From an uncultured Bacilli bacterium (lineage in GTDB: Bacteria > Bacillota_I > Bacilli_A > RF39 > UBA660): a stretch of DNA of 23,548 bases. Of this stretch, positions 5,802 through 14,543 are shown in pieces. Position 1 is the first letter of the stretch, and each line of letters opens with the position of its first letter. The stretch is from positions 581 through 24,128 of the forward strand of contig CAJUKM010000021.1 of assembly GCA_910587535.1 (NCBI GenBank). Direction: 5' to 3'. The notes beneath the pieces were generated by a model that was not told the origin of the DNA, ran no database searches, and saw only the letters and a program-made list of their open reading frames with translations. The translations under genes and the position numbers were made by a program.

Positions 5802-7310
5802 CTAAAAAGATGGATTATTATTAGCAGATGAGCCTAATAAGTCTTCAAAATATTTATATATCTTAGATTCCTGTATCTTTAACATACTATCAGTCATCTT
5901 AATGGTATCTTCATCAGTTATCGCTTCACTAGTAATTGCGTTGCTAACATCTATATCTCCTAGTTTGACGCCACTTTTGATTTCATAAGTACCTTCTACT
6001 TCGAATTCAACTGGTTCATTATACACATTACCGCTTATAGAAAATTCAAATCTTCCAGCAACAGATGAATCTGTATTCTCTTCTCTAGTGATAACCATAT
6101 TTCCGCTAAAATCGATAAGGCCCATATAAGATATTTCGTATTCTAGATCCAACTCATCATCGCTCTCTGCGAAAGTAAGTTTTATTATTTCTTGTCCATT
6201 GAGACTACCTGTAACTTCATAGTCATCTCCCTTATCTAGACATTTTATTTCTAGCTCTATTCCACTCGTTTTAAAACTTAACAGTACATCGTCGTTTGAG
6301 AACAGTATTTCCAAATTGGCTTGTCGATCTTTTAATTCTAGTTTGACTACTTCGTGACTTATTCCTGTAGTGTAGATATTAAATTCACTTGAAGCAAATT
6401 CTCCAGCATAATTTTCCTTACTCTTTGAAAGTAGGCTTTTAAGTTCATCCTTTTTCATATCGGTTAAACTAGACAACCTGTCGAGTAAATCGTCGTTTCC
6501 TAAAATTCCATCGATAAATGAATCATTTAAATTCTTCATACTTTCAGTATCTAATATATATGAAACTTTATCGGTTTTTTTAGTTTTTCCTAGTACTTCG
6601 ACATTTTCTTTACTTAGAGTCATCTTGTCGGGATCTAATGAAGCGATAAGTATATCTTTTAACTCTCCTACTACGTAGTCGATATCTTCTACTGTAATAT
6701 CATCGTTGTGTTCTAAAGAATCTTTTAACTCTGAAAAGTCGAAATAATCGCTAAATTTATATTTACCTGCATTGTATACATTATCGAACATGCTCTCACT
6801 CTTCAAATACAGATTATCATTTTTCATGATCGCACGAATGTCTGCAATCATTTCTTCACCATTCACCATTTTGATTTTACTGTCAAAAACCTCATTAGGA
6901 TAATCTAAGGTGAGACCATAAATTATTTTTTCATTTTCTAGACCGATATAGTTGGAGTTTTTAAAATTTAAACTTCCCGAATAAGATACAGCTTCGCCTA
7001 TTAAATCGATACTACTATTTGATGGTGTATAATCGTTTAACGTCTTACTGAATCTCTCGTATGAATCGTTTATAACCATCTTTATTATTTCTGTCGGATT
7101 TTTGGCAAAATATTGATAAATCTTAAAACTTGCTACCCCTAAAATACATATCAGCAATAAAACAAATATAAGAGCATAGTTTTTCTTCTTTTTCTTCCTA
7201 CTTTTGTGAACTCTTTTAATTCCTTCCCCATTTTCATTAAAATTTGTACCGTTTTGACTATTCACCAAAACATCTTCAAGCTTTACAGCTTCTTTTCCTT
7301 CACTACTCAT
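5802..7310 (-). CDS. Single-pass membrane protein with large extracytoplasmic domain, unknown function
   Basis: A 502-aa protein. Residues 1-43 are hydrophilic and end in a basic cluster (SRKKKKK). One hydrophobic segment at about 44-62 (YALIFVLLLICILGVASF) follows, then about 440 residues of polar, acidic, beta-rich sequence. Positive-inside charge puts the N-terminus in the cytoplasm and the long domain outside. The repeated beta pattern (LDLEYEISYMGLIDFSGNM, GRFEFSISGNVYNEPVEF) recalls large lipid- or polymer-binding beta-sheet domains, but I recognise no family. The start at 7310 follows a weak GAAGTGG ribosome binding site. It has its own promoter and terminator, so it forms a single-gene unit between gltX and tex. 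No catalytic motif is visible. Confidence 0.8.
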   Translation of the reverse strand: MSSEGKEAVKLEDVLVNSQNGTNFNENGEGIKRVHKSRKKKKKNYALIFVLLLICILGVASFKIYQYFAKNPTEIIKMVINDSYERFSKTLNDYTPSNSSIDLIGEAVSYSGSLNFKNSNYIGLENEKIIYGLTLDYPNEVFDSKIKMVNGEEMIADIRAIMKNDNLYLKSESMFDNVYNAGKYKFSDYFDFSELKDSLEHNDDITVEDIDYVVGELKDILIASLDPDKMTLSKENVEVLGKTKKTDKVSYILDTESMKNLNDSFIDGILGNDDLLDRLSSLTDMKKDELKSLLSKSKENYAGEFASSEFNIYTTGISHEVVKLELKDRQANLEILFSNDDVLLSFKTSGIELEIKCLDKGDDYEVTGSLNGQEIIKLTFAESDDELDLEYEISYMGLIDFSGNMVITREENTDSSVAGRFEFSISGNVYNEPVEFEVEGTYEIKSGVKLGDIDVSNAITSEAITDEDTIKMTDSMLKIQESKIYKYFEDLLGSSANNNPSF

Positions 7311-7342
7311 ATAAAAACCACTTCTTTTCTATTCTTAGTAAT

Positions 7343-7371
7343 ATAATATCATATTTTCGTATTAATGTGAA
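7343..7371 (-). promoter_or_regulatory. Promoter of the 502-aa membrane protein
   Basis: Minus strand -35 TTCACA (7366-7371), 17-base spacer, -10 TATTAT (7343-7348). The -35 abuts the T-run of the gltX terminator. Confidence 0.6.
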
Positions 7372-7407
7372 AATAAAAAAGCGAAACATTTATTTTAAAT
7401 TTCGCTT
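7371..7407 (-). terminator. Intrinsic terminator of the gltX operon
   Basis: Minus transcript: 8-bp stem AAGCGAAA/TTTCGCTT, then TTTTATTT. The 5' arm includes the last gltX codons and the loop contains the stop. Confidence 0.8.
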
Positions 7408-9050
7408 ATACGTTTTATCATCCTATCTTTTCCTAATAATCGCATTATCTCATACAAATCAGGTGTCATACTCTCTTTTGTAATTGCGATTCTAAGAACA
7501 GTAGAAACATCTCCTACGTGACCTTTAAAACTTTCTGGATTCTCTTTGTATTCTTTAACTTCTCTGGCAAAACCAAATTCCTGAGACAGATCTTTTATTT
7601 TATTAAACCAAACTTCTTTGTCATCAGCAGAGTCGTAATATTTCTCAAAATATACTTTGGTAATTTGTCTTATTAAATCGATATCATCTACAGATTGAAA
7701 TTCTCGTTTTTTAGTCCAAATATCGAACAATTCGTCATACATGTACCAAATTTTACCTTTTACATCAGAATAATTTGCAAAATCTTTTCTTGGCTTCTTT
7801 TGTTCTCTTTCGATGTTTAATATTTCGACCGTATATTCTGGATATTTTTTTAATAAATTGGCAAATTCTCCGTCATACTTACTAGCCCACTCTAATAGTT
7901 CATCATATAGCACGCTCGCTTTTTTCTTACTTATTATATTTTTTGATATATTATCCAATTTATCTAAATCGTAAAAAGCTCCAGACGAACTCATCTTTTT
8001 AGGACTAAATTCGAACTCAGTAAAATCTTCATCTGGATGGCCAGTTCTCCACTCTTCAAAATTTGAATTTATAATCGTCATTATTGATTCTATCACTGCC
8101 TCTATTGGATAACCAGCTTTTTCATAATATTCCATCAAAGCTTCAGGATCTTTTCTCTTACTGATCTTTCTTACAGAATCTCCATCTTTTTTCATGATTA
8201 AAGGAATATGAATATATTTTGGCGCTTTAAAGCCAAAAGTTTTAAAGAGTTCTACGTGCAGTGGAACAGAAGGAAGCCACTCTTCACCTCTTACGACATG
8301 TGTCGTTCTCATCAAATGATCATCTACGAGATGGGCAAAGTGATAAGTAGGAAGTCCTGTTGAAGCTTTCATAATAGGGACATCCATATCGTTCTCTGGC
8401 AATTCTACTTTTCCTTTGACTAAATCCTCAAAAGGAAATTTGACATCGAAATCACCCATCGATTTAAATCTTATGACATAGCTTTCCCCATTTCTGATCT
8501 TTTCCGCAGCTTCTTCAATCGAAAGCTTACGACATCTAGCATATCTACCATGATATCCCGTACGGATTTTATTTTTCTCTTGTTCTTCATGTGTCTTGTC
8601 TAGTTCTTCTTTACTACAAAAACATGGATATGCTCGGCCTATCTCTATTAAGTGTTTGACAAATGCATGGTATATTTCTTTTCTCTCACTTTGAATATAT
8701 GGACCGTATGCACCTTTTGATGTATCTGTATCTCTATATTCGTATTCATCTGGATTTAGCCCATAGTGTTCTAAAATATGTCTTATGTGCTCAACTGCAC
8801 CCTCGACCTCTCTCGACTGATCGGTATCTTCGTTGCGCAAAAAGAATACGCCATCGCTCTTTTTTGCTAGCAAATAACTGATAGTACTAGACATGAAGTT
8901 ACCGATGTGCATGAATCCAGTAGGACTAGGAGCATATCTTGTTACTTTTGCTCCCTCTCTTAACTCTCTCTCCGGATACATCTTTTCATAATCTTCGATA
9001 GTTTTTGTTATCTCTGGAAAAATTAAATCTGCTAATTCTTTATTTGTCAT
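7395..9050 (-). CDS. gltX: Glutamyl-tRNA synthetase
   Basis: A 551-aa class I aminoacyl-tRNA synthetase that attaches glutamate to tRNA-Glu in the cytoplasm. Visible motifs: APSPTGFMHIGN (HIGH motif at 48-51), LRNEDTDQ (71-78), CFC at 143-145 in the insertion that often binds zinc, RGEEWLPSVPLH, and KISKRKDP (KMSKS motif, 295-302). The C-terminal anticodon-binding helical part follows. It has about 38 residues before the catalytic fold and is longer than typical bacterial enzymes (about 470-500 aa). Whether it also charges tRNA-Gln cannot be seen, as no gatCAB genes are in the window. It starts 20 bases after the phosphoglycerate-mutase-like gene with a weak GAAGTG ribosome binding site, so the two probably share a transcript. 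Confidence 0.97.
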   Translation of the reverse strand: MTNKELADLIFPEITKTIEDYEKMYPERELREGAKVTRYAPSPTGFMHIGNFMSSTISYLLAKKSDGVFFLRNEDTDQSREVEGAVEHIRHILEHYGLNPDEYEYRDTDTSKGAYGPYIQSERKEIYHAFVKHLIEIGRAYPCFCSKEELDKTHEEQEKNKIRTGYHGRYARCRKLSIEEAAEKIRNGESYVIRFKSMGDFDVKFPFEDLVKGKVELPENDMDVPIMKASTGLPTYHFAHLVDDHLMRTTHVVRGEEWLPSVPLHVELFKTFGFKAPKYIHIPLIMKKDGDSVRKISKRKDPEALMEYYEKAGYPIEAVIESIMTIINSNFEEWRTGHPDEDFTEFEFSPKKMSSSGAFYDLDKLDNISKNIISKKKASVLYDELLEWASKYDGEFANLLKKYPEYTVEILNIEREQKKPRKDFANYSDVKGKIWYMYDELFDIWTKKREFQSVDDIDLIRQITKVYFEKYYDSADDKEVWFNKIKDLSQEFGFAREVKEYKENPESFKGHVGDVSTVLRIAITKESMTPDLYEIMRLLGKDRMIKRISEI

Positions 9051-9070
9051 ATTATCACTTCTTTCTGATT

Positions 9071-10555
9071 CTATTTGATTAAAACTTTACTCGTCTTCAT
9101 CGATTCAGGAATGCTTATATCGACATACGACAATATGGTTGGAGCAACATCCGTAAGACATCCATTTACCAAATCGACCTTATTATCTAACATAATAAAA
9201 GGTACTTTATTCGTCGTATTTGCAGTAATAACTGCATCAGGCTCTCCCATAGCTTCTACGTTTCCATGTGTACTAGTTATTATTATAGTATAGAAATTTA
9301 GAGAAGCAGATTCAAGTATTCTACCTAGACATTCATCGATCAGCTCTAAAACTTTTACCGTTTTATCAAAGTCTCCAGTATGGGCAGCTACATCTGCAGC
9401 ATCGATGTTTGCCAATATAAAATCGGTATCCCTTTCCATACATTTAACTATCTGTTTAGTAACGGCAACTGCACCATACTCTAAAGATCTATCACTTTCA
9501 GAACTTGGAATTTCTATAGAATAATTGTTACACTTAGGTATTTTATCCGTCGTTTCACCGTTGAAGAAATAAGATACCTTATCAAAAGAACTTTTAACGG
9601 CAATACGCGCCTGCGTTAAATCTAATTTACCAAAATATTGCCCTAGATTGTTCGATATGTCGTCTTCTTCATTTATAAGTACTGTCCCATCGATTTTAGG
9701 ATCAACTGGATACATGAGAATTAATTTGAAATTATCTATTGCTGTAGCCTTAACTTTCTTCGTTTCTGAAGGATTTGAAAGAGCTAATAAAATTTCTTTC
9801 GCTGTTTCATCTTCATAATTTGTCCATATGACGACATCGTTATTTTTTAATTTCTTATTCTGTTCTACTAAAATAGGCGGCAAAAATTTGTCGGTAATGT
9901 TTCTTATATAGCAATTTTTTAATGCCAAAGATATTTCCTTGATCTTAAGACCTACGCCGTTTCTTACTAAATCATAATATATTTTAATGCGATCCCATTT
10001 TTCATTTTTATCCATCGCATAATATCGTCCACATATCGTCGCGATCGGTACTCCTGTCTTTTGTATCATTTCTATGTATGTAATGGCACTTTTCTCTTCG
10101 ACATCTTCTCCATCGGCGATAAAATCGACTACAATTTTGACTTCTTGCGTCTTTAAATATTCGATTATTTTCACTGTATCTTTGATATTCGAACTTATTC
10201 CACCATCGCTCATGAGACCCATTATATGAATCGTACTTTTATACTTCTTCGCGTGTTCGACTGCCTCTTTTAAAATTGCATTCGTGGCAAGCGAGTCCTT
10301 ATCTACAAAGTCGTTCATCAAAGCACTTCTCTGTCTCAATACCTGGCCAGCACCTAAAGTTTTAAAACCCACTTCGCTATTCCCAGGTTGCTCTATCCTT
10401 AAACCTACGCTTTCAGAAGAAGCCTCCAATAAAGAATGGGGGTACTTCTCTAATATACTATTATAATTAGGCATGTTAGCGTTTTTTAAGGCATTTCCTT
10501 CTGTCGATTCGCTCACTCCAAGCCCATCGATTACGAGTGTTAAAATTTTTCTCAT
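9071..10555 (-). CDS. gpmI: 2,3-bisphosphoglycerate-independent phosphoglycerate mutase homologue, catalytic residues altered
   Basis: A 494-aa protein of the iPGM/alkaline phosphatase superfamily, recognisable from end to end (VIDGLG, GNSEVG, MGLMSDGG, GRYYAMDKNEKW, FFNGE, DVAAHTGDFDKTV, VDECLGRI-like IDECLGRI). True iPGM interconverts 3- and 2-phosphoglycerate with two manganese ions. Here Asp10, Ser60, Asp388, His392 and His430 are kept. The metal ligands equivalent to Asp444 and His462 of the Geobacillus enzyme are Thr429 and Asn446. NSEVGH is NSEVGF, the catalytic His123 position is Ser121, DGRD is DGED, and NFRPDRAR has become NYEDETAK (both substrate arginines lost). It may be inactive as a mutase, or act on another substrate. 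Strong AGGAGG ribosome binding site, 7-base spacing. First gene of an operon with gltX. The family is certain, the activity doubtful. Confidence 0.85.
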   Translation of the reverse strand: MRKILTLVIDGLGVSESTEGNALKNANMPNYNSILEKYPHSLLEASSESVGLRIEQPGNSEVGFKTLGAGQVLRQRSALMNDFVDKDSLATNAILKEAVEHAKKYKSTIHIMGLMSDGGISSNIKDTVKIIEYLKTQEVKIVVDFIADGEDVEEKSAITYIEMIQKTGVPIATICGRYYAMDKNEKWDRIKIYYDLVRNGVGLKIKEISLALKNCYIRNITDKFLPPILVEQNKKLKNNDVVIWTNYEDETAKEILLALSNPSETKKVKATAIDNFKLILMYPVDPKIDGTVLINEEDDISNNLGQYFGKLDLTQARIAVKSSFDKVSYFFNGETTDKIPKCNNYSIEIPSSESDRSLEYGAVAVTKQIVKCMERDTDFILANIDAADVAAHTGDFDKTVKVLELIDECLGRILESASLNFYTIIITSTHGNVEAMGEPDAVITANTTNKVPFIMLDNKVDLVNGCLTDVAPTILSYVDISIPESMKTSKVLIK

Positions 10556-10603
10556 AATTTCACCTCCTATATAATATCATAATTATATTAAATTCTCTAC
10601 TGA

Positions 10604-10632
10604 ATAAAAAAAGAAGTCTTCATAGCTTCTTT
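10604..10632 (-). terminator. Intrinsic terminator of the 201-aa gene
   Basis: Minus transcript: 7-bp stem AAAGAAG/CTTCTTT with a 9-base loop, followed by TTTTATT. It lies 14 bases after the stop codon. Confidence 0.7.
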
Positions 10633-10646
10633 CAGATGATTAAAAA

Positions 10647-11252
10647 CTACTTTAATTTATCGTATAAAGGGAGTTCTTTACCATCTAAACTAACTGCATA
10701 AGGTACATGATCATATTCACTCTCTATAATCGTCATTGCCTTACTTACTCCTGAGATATCTTTAACGGCAACTTCTTTTCCCGTAATTACATCGTTATAG
10801 TTGATATAAGATAAAGTTCCATCTTCTTTAATAAAAATAAAATAATTAAAGCCGGCATTACCAGAATTAACGTTGTAAACAGATAAAACGTCGTTTATTT
10901 CTAACTTAATTCCTTTCAAAGTTTTATCACCAAAATGGTCATAACCATTAGGAGAATAATCTTTAAATTTACCTTGCAAGGTTTTTAAATTATTTTTTAC
11001 AGTTTCATCATCATCATCTTCTGTAATAATATTATCTAATAAAGCTAAAAATGCTTTACCTTCTGTATCTACAAGAACTAGAATATCTCCATTAGATAAC
11101 GACTGAACTTTAGTTCTCTTTTCTAAATTATAATATTTTTTAACGCTGTTGTTTTCTTTTTGTTTGTTATCTTCTTTTTCCTTTTCTTCTTGGTAAATAA
11201 AAGTATCATAAACTATGTAACTTCCCAATCCGACGATTATTAAAGGTAACAC
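10647..11252 (-). CDS. Small membrane-anchored protein, unknown function, disrupted or frameshifted start
   Basis: A protein of at least 201 aa. A hydrophobic segment at the very N-terminus (LPLIIVGLGSYIVYDTFIY) is followed by a charged Glu/Lys/Asn linker and an extracytoplasmic domain (about 45-201) with no family I recognise. The first usable codon in frame is GTG 11252, which has no ribosome binding site. The frame stays open further up, giving a basic segment KREIVILVLPL that would suit a membrane anchor, but without ATG, GTG or TTG. A strong AAAGGAG and ATGATG (11288-11293) lie in another frame and read MMEKLVLKEK before a TAG. A -1 shift at 11270-11276 would join the two into MMEKLVLKREIVILVLPL. 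It has its own terminator. Confidence 0.7.
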   Translation of the reverse strand: MLPLIIVGLGSYIVYDTFIYQEEKEKEDNKQKENNSVKKYYNLEKRTKVQSLSNGDILVLVDTEGKAFLALLDNIITEDDDDETVKNNLKTLQGKFKDYSPNGYDHFGDKTLKGIKLEINDVLSVYNVNSGNAGFNYFIFIKEDGTLSYINYNDVITGKEVAVKDISGVSKAMTIIESEYDHVPYAVSLDGKELPLYDKLK

Positions 11253-11260
11253 TAATATGA

Positions 11261-11293
11261 CTATTTCTCTTTTAAAACCAATTTTTCCATCAT
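11261..11293 (-). other. Out-of-frame start segment with slippery heptamer T TTA AAA
   Basis: ATG 11293 follows AAAGGAG at 5 bases and encodes ten residues (MMEKLVLKEK), then TAG at 11261-11263. The heptamer T TTA AAA at 11270-11276 is in the correct X XXY YYZ phase for -1 slippage. After slippage the reading joins the 201-aa frame exactly. I see no clear downstream hairpin. A one-base deletion in the A-run or a sequencing error would look the same. Confidence 0.6.
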
Positions 11294-11346
11294 ATCTACT
11301 CCTTTCTATTATTTATAAAATTTAACATATTTTGTATTCGATTAAA

Positions 11347-11372
11347 GGTTTAAAACACCCAACTTTTAAACC
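11347..11372 (-). terminator. Possible weak terminator after the ABC operon
   Basis: Perfect 9-bp inverted repeat GGTTTAAAA/TTTTAAACC, loop of 8, followed in the minus transcript by TTTAATC. The T-run is short, so termination is uncertain. Confidence 0.4.
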
Positions 11373-11389
11373 AGGTATAACCTCTTTTA

Positions 11390-13861
11390 TCATATCGATT
11401 CTTTCTTAATAGAATCGATGATGTTTTTTCCTTTGATTTTACTTATACTAAATTTTGTCGCTATTAAAATGATGAACAATACTCCTACTACTGAGATGAT
11501 AATATACTTCCACGGTATAGGTATCAACGTTTGTGAAACTCCTGGTATCGTCTGAATAGAAGAAACATACCTTATAGCGATAATAGTTACTAGAGAAACA
11601 GAGACACTAATCAAGCCGGTCTTCAACACTAAAAACATACTTTCTAGTCTTATCATCTTATCTAATCCAATACTCTCTAAACCAATGCTTCTAAGCACAG
11701 AAAACTCTATCGATCTCAAAGAAAGATTAGTATTTATAGAATTCAACATACCTGTTATGCTTATTATAGCTATAAATAATAAAACTACATAGAAGATAAA
11801 TTTTATTATTAAAAGTTGCACTATCACTTCGTGGTTCTCTAATGCACCATTAGAATAACTTATTTTCATATTAGTAAAATTGTTTAATAATGATTCCATT
11901 TCCTTATCAAAAAGTTCATATTTTTTCGAATTTATATCTATATCGATGGACGTTTTTAAATATTCTTCGTAAGTTTTATTAGATTGAAAATCTCCAGGAT
12001 GGAACTTAAAATATTCGTCTATATATTTCTCAAACGTGTCGTTATCGACAATTATAGAAGGACTATTGAACATCGACAAATAATTTTCTTTAGTAGTATG
12101 AATATTATCGAGTTTTAAATAGCAAGACTGCTTATTTGCATACTCACATATATCGAGTACAGGGTTATCATCATATGCTTCCCCAGAAGAGATCATATTG
12201 CCGTTTTCATCATATAACTCATACATATTGTATAGAATTATCTTATCGTCTTTTATATGTAATAAATCACTATATTTGCGAAACGACTTATTGTCCATTC
12301 CCACTATATTTATAGTCTTGCCTGATTTCGAAAAATATTCATTTTTCGCATGACCGTTATCGTTGATCATGAAAAGACCTTTTTTGCTGATAACCATGTC
12401 ATCGATATATTTACTATTTTCTAATCTTTCTATAAATTTTTCGCTATCGACAAGATCGTTATCATAAAGATAGATCGAAATATCGAATTGTCGATCGATA
12501 TTGTCATCTAAATTTATGAAAAAATAATTGATAAAAGTTGAAACTGTGATAAAAAGCAAAATACTTATTGATAACGATAATACTGTAGAAGAGAATTTTT
12601 TTCCATTTCTTTTAATATTTTTATATGCTAATTCACCTTCAATGCCAAATATCTTTCTGATAAATGGATAATTCTCTTTCCCCATTTTTATACAATAATA
12701 TTTCGCATTTTTAACTGCTTCGAGTGGAGAAACTTGACTAGCTTTTCTCGCTGGTGTAATAGCAGATACGACGATCATAAATATTATAAAAAATAGTGAT
12801 ATAGTTACATAAAAAATGTCTATAAAAAGATTGACGTTTAACTTTAAAAAATGGTTTACGAAAATGATTCCACATTTTATAAATATATAACTAAACATAA
12901 ATGCAATAGGAATACTTATTAACCCCAATAAGACTACTTCTTTTGCTACTAAAGACAAAATCTGATTTTTAGAGGCACCTATACTTCTTAAAATGCCAAA
13001 TTCTTTTTTTCTTTCAGTAAGAGAAATGGAAAAAGAATTATAGATTATCAAAATACAGAATAAGCTCAATACGTATAACAATATTGCTAAAAAAAGATAT
13101 GTCTTCAACTGTAGAGCTGGATTTTCTTGCACACCGTGTGCCGACAAAAGAACTGTATTAGGAAAAACATTGTTAAATTCTTTTAAAGAATTTAACTCAT
13201 ATTCTACACCTATACTAAGAGCTTCTTCTAATATGTTTGAATATGCCTTCATAGGAGATTTATATTTAATATAGAAGGATGACGTTTTGTTATAATCATC
13301 TATGGGCTTTTTTATGTATGAAATCGGTCTATAGATATAATCTCTGTTTTTACTTATATAGTCCTTTCCTAAAACTGACTCTCCATAAATTCCAGTAACT
13401 ATGTAATTGCCGATCGTATCTCCGATAGTAATATTACCTTTTTGAGAAAGAGATTGAGGGATTAAGAGTTCGCCATCTGTTTTAGGGTAATCGCCATTCA
13501 ACAGCTTAAGATACTCGCTTAAATCGAAATCGGCTGATCTTATGACCATGTCGACAGACTCTTCATAATCTAGTTTTGAAAAAAAGATGCTATCCACACT
13601 CTGGGTAACTAAAAAACTTTGGACTTTCTCATCATTTTTAAATATATCAAAACTTTTTTTATAAGGAACATCTTCAAAGACGACATGATGCTCTCCATAA
13701 CTGCGTCTCGCTTCTTCGATCCTGTTTTGTTTGATGGTCGAAACGATCAAGCTTACTGAAAATAATAATATACATGATAGTATTATTCCTATTAATGTTG
13801 CTCTAGTCCTCTTCTTATTTACCTTTAAGTTACGGAAGACGATTCTATTTAACCCGTTCAT
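11390..13861 (-). CDS. ABC transporter permease with two FtsX domains (MacB-like)
   Basis: An 823-aa membrane protein. Layout: TM1 at about 22-45, an extracytoplasmic domain to about 250, three helices at about 255-370 with EFGILRSIGAS and the closing motif ARKASQVSPLEAVKN, a second lone helix near 425, a second extracytoplasmic domain to about 680, and three last helices with EFSVLRSIGLE. This two-fold FtsX repeat is typical of MacB/LolCE-type permeases, which work with a LolD-like ATPase on substrates at the outer membrane face, such as lipoproteins, peptides or antibiotics. The substrate is unknown. No sensor kinase is next to it, which argues against a plain BceAB antibiotic module. ATG 13861 is preferred (GAGG at 6 bases) over ATG 13873. 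It overlaps the ATPase gene by 17 bases and stops with TGA. Confidence 0.9.
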   Translation of the reverse strand: MNGLNRIVFRNLKVNKKRTRATLIGIILSCILLFSVSLIVSTIKQNRIEEARRSYGEHHVVFEDVPYKKSFDIFKNDEKVQSFLVTQSVDSIFFSKLDYEESVDMVIRSADFDLSEYLKLLNGDYPKTDGELLIPQSLSQKGNITIGDTIGNYIVTGIYGESVLGKDYISKNRDYIYRPISYIKKPIDDYNKTSSFYIKYKSPMKAYSNILEEALSIGVEYELNSLKEFNNVFPNTVLLSAHGVQENPALQLKTYLFLAILLYVLSLFCILIIYNSFSISLTERKKEFGILRSIGASKNQILSLVAKEVVLLGLISIPIAFMFSYIFIKCGIIFVNHFLKLNVNLFIDIFYVTISLFFIIFMIVVSAITPARKASQVSPLEAVKNAKYYCIKMGKENYPFIRKIFGIEGELAYKNIKRNGKKFSSTVLSLSISILLFITVSTFINYFFINLDDNIDRQFDISIYLYDNDLVDSEKFIERLENSKYIDDMVISKKGLFMINDNGHAKNEYFSKSGKTINIVGMDNKSFRKYSDLLHIKDDKIILYNMYELYDENGNMISSGEAYDDNPVLDICEYANKQSCYLKLDNIHTTKENYLSMFNSPSIIVDNDTFEKYIDEYFKFHPGDFQSNKTYEEYLKTSIDIDINSKKYELFDKEMESLLNNFTNMKISYSNGALENHEVIVQLLIIKFIFYVVLLFIAIISITGMLNSINTNLSLRSIEFSVLRSIGLESIGLDKMIRLESMFLVLKTGLISVSVSLVTIIAIRYVSSIQTIPGVSQTLIPIPWKYIIISVVGVLFIILIATKFSISKIKGKNIIDSIKKESI
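11394..11419. repeat. 9-bp inverted repeat at the permease 3' end
   Basis: ATCGATTCT (11394-11402) and AGAATCGAT (11411-11419), loop of 8, within the last codons of the ABC permease. No T-run follows. It may protect the 3' end of the message. Confidence 0.5.
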
Positions 13862-14537
13862 CCATAACCTCATCGCTATCTATTTTTCCATCTTTCATTG
13901 TTATAATTCTTTTTGCATAATTTGCTAATTTTAAATCGTGTGTCACCATTATAATGGTCGTTTTATATTTTTGGTTGATATCTTTTAAAAGTTCTACTAT
14001 TTCTTGCGCATTCTTTGAATCCAAGTTTCCTGTAGGTTCATCTGCTAATAATAAAGCAGGTTTGCAGATAAGTGCTCTTGCAATAGCTACTCTTTGTTGT
14101 TGACCACCTGATAACTCGTTTGGTAAATGTTTAATTCTTTCTTCTAAACCTAGAAGATTAACTATCTCATTAAAATATGTTTCATCGACTTTTTTCTTCC
14201 CGAGTTCTACAGGTAAAATGATATTTTCTCTGACGTTTAAAGTAGGAATTAGATTATAAAATTGATAAATTAACCCGATTTTATCTCTTCTCAATTTTGA
14301 AAGTTCTCTATCGGAAAGAGAATAAATATTTTCGTCCTCCAATAAAATATCTCCTTGTGTAGGTGTATCTACTCCTCCGATCATGTGTAACAAAGTAGAT
14401 TTCCCACTTCCAGAAGGACCTACGATCGAGACAAATTCTCCTGTTTCCAAACTAAGACTGACATCGTCCAAAGCTCTGACACTTGTAGCGTTCTTTCCAT
14501 AAATTTTATACAACTTATCAACTCTTAAAATTTCCAT
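13845..14537 (-). CDS. ABC transporter ATP-binding protein (MacB/LolD type)
   Basis: A 230-aa ATPase that powers the adjacent FtsX permease at the inner face of the membrane. All motifs are intact: Walker A GPSGSGKST (about 40-48), Q-loop YQFYNLIP, signature LSGGQQQR, Walker B LLLADEPTGNLDS and the H-loop THD. The LADEPTGNLDS form together with LIYQFYNLIPTLNVRENI is typical of the LolD/MacB/Bce group. It starts six bases after the stop of the glycosyltransferase and overlaps the permease start, so the three genes are one transcript with coupled translation. The ribosome binding site is AAAGGA at about 11 bases. Confidence 0.95.
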   Translation of the reverse strand: MEILRVDKLYKIYGKNATSVRALDDVSLSLETGEFVSIVGPSGSGKSTLLHMIGGVDTPTQGDILLEDENIYSLSDRELSKLRRDKIGLIYQFYNLIPTLNVRENIILPVELGKKKVDETYFNEIVNLLGLEERIKHLPNELSGGQQQRVAIARALICKPALLLADEPTGNLDSKNAQEIVELLKDINQKYKTTIIMVTHDLKLANYAKRIITMKDGKIDSDEVMDERVK

Positions 14538-14543
14538 TTTTCT

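Noticed and set aside
7395..9050. KISKR and HIGN motif variants in gltX as loss of function
   Set aside because: These are ordinary variants of KMSKS and HIGH in glutamyl-tRNA synthetases; other motifs are intact.
11390..11392. TGA as a tryptophan codon (mycoplasma code)
   Set aside because: The permease ends sensibly at this TGA after KKESI, and tryptophans in the window use TGG.
11390..14537. BceAB-type bacitracin resistance transporter
   Set aside because: The permease has a two-fold FtsX layout with two outer domains, and no two-component system is adjacent.
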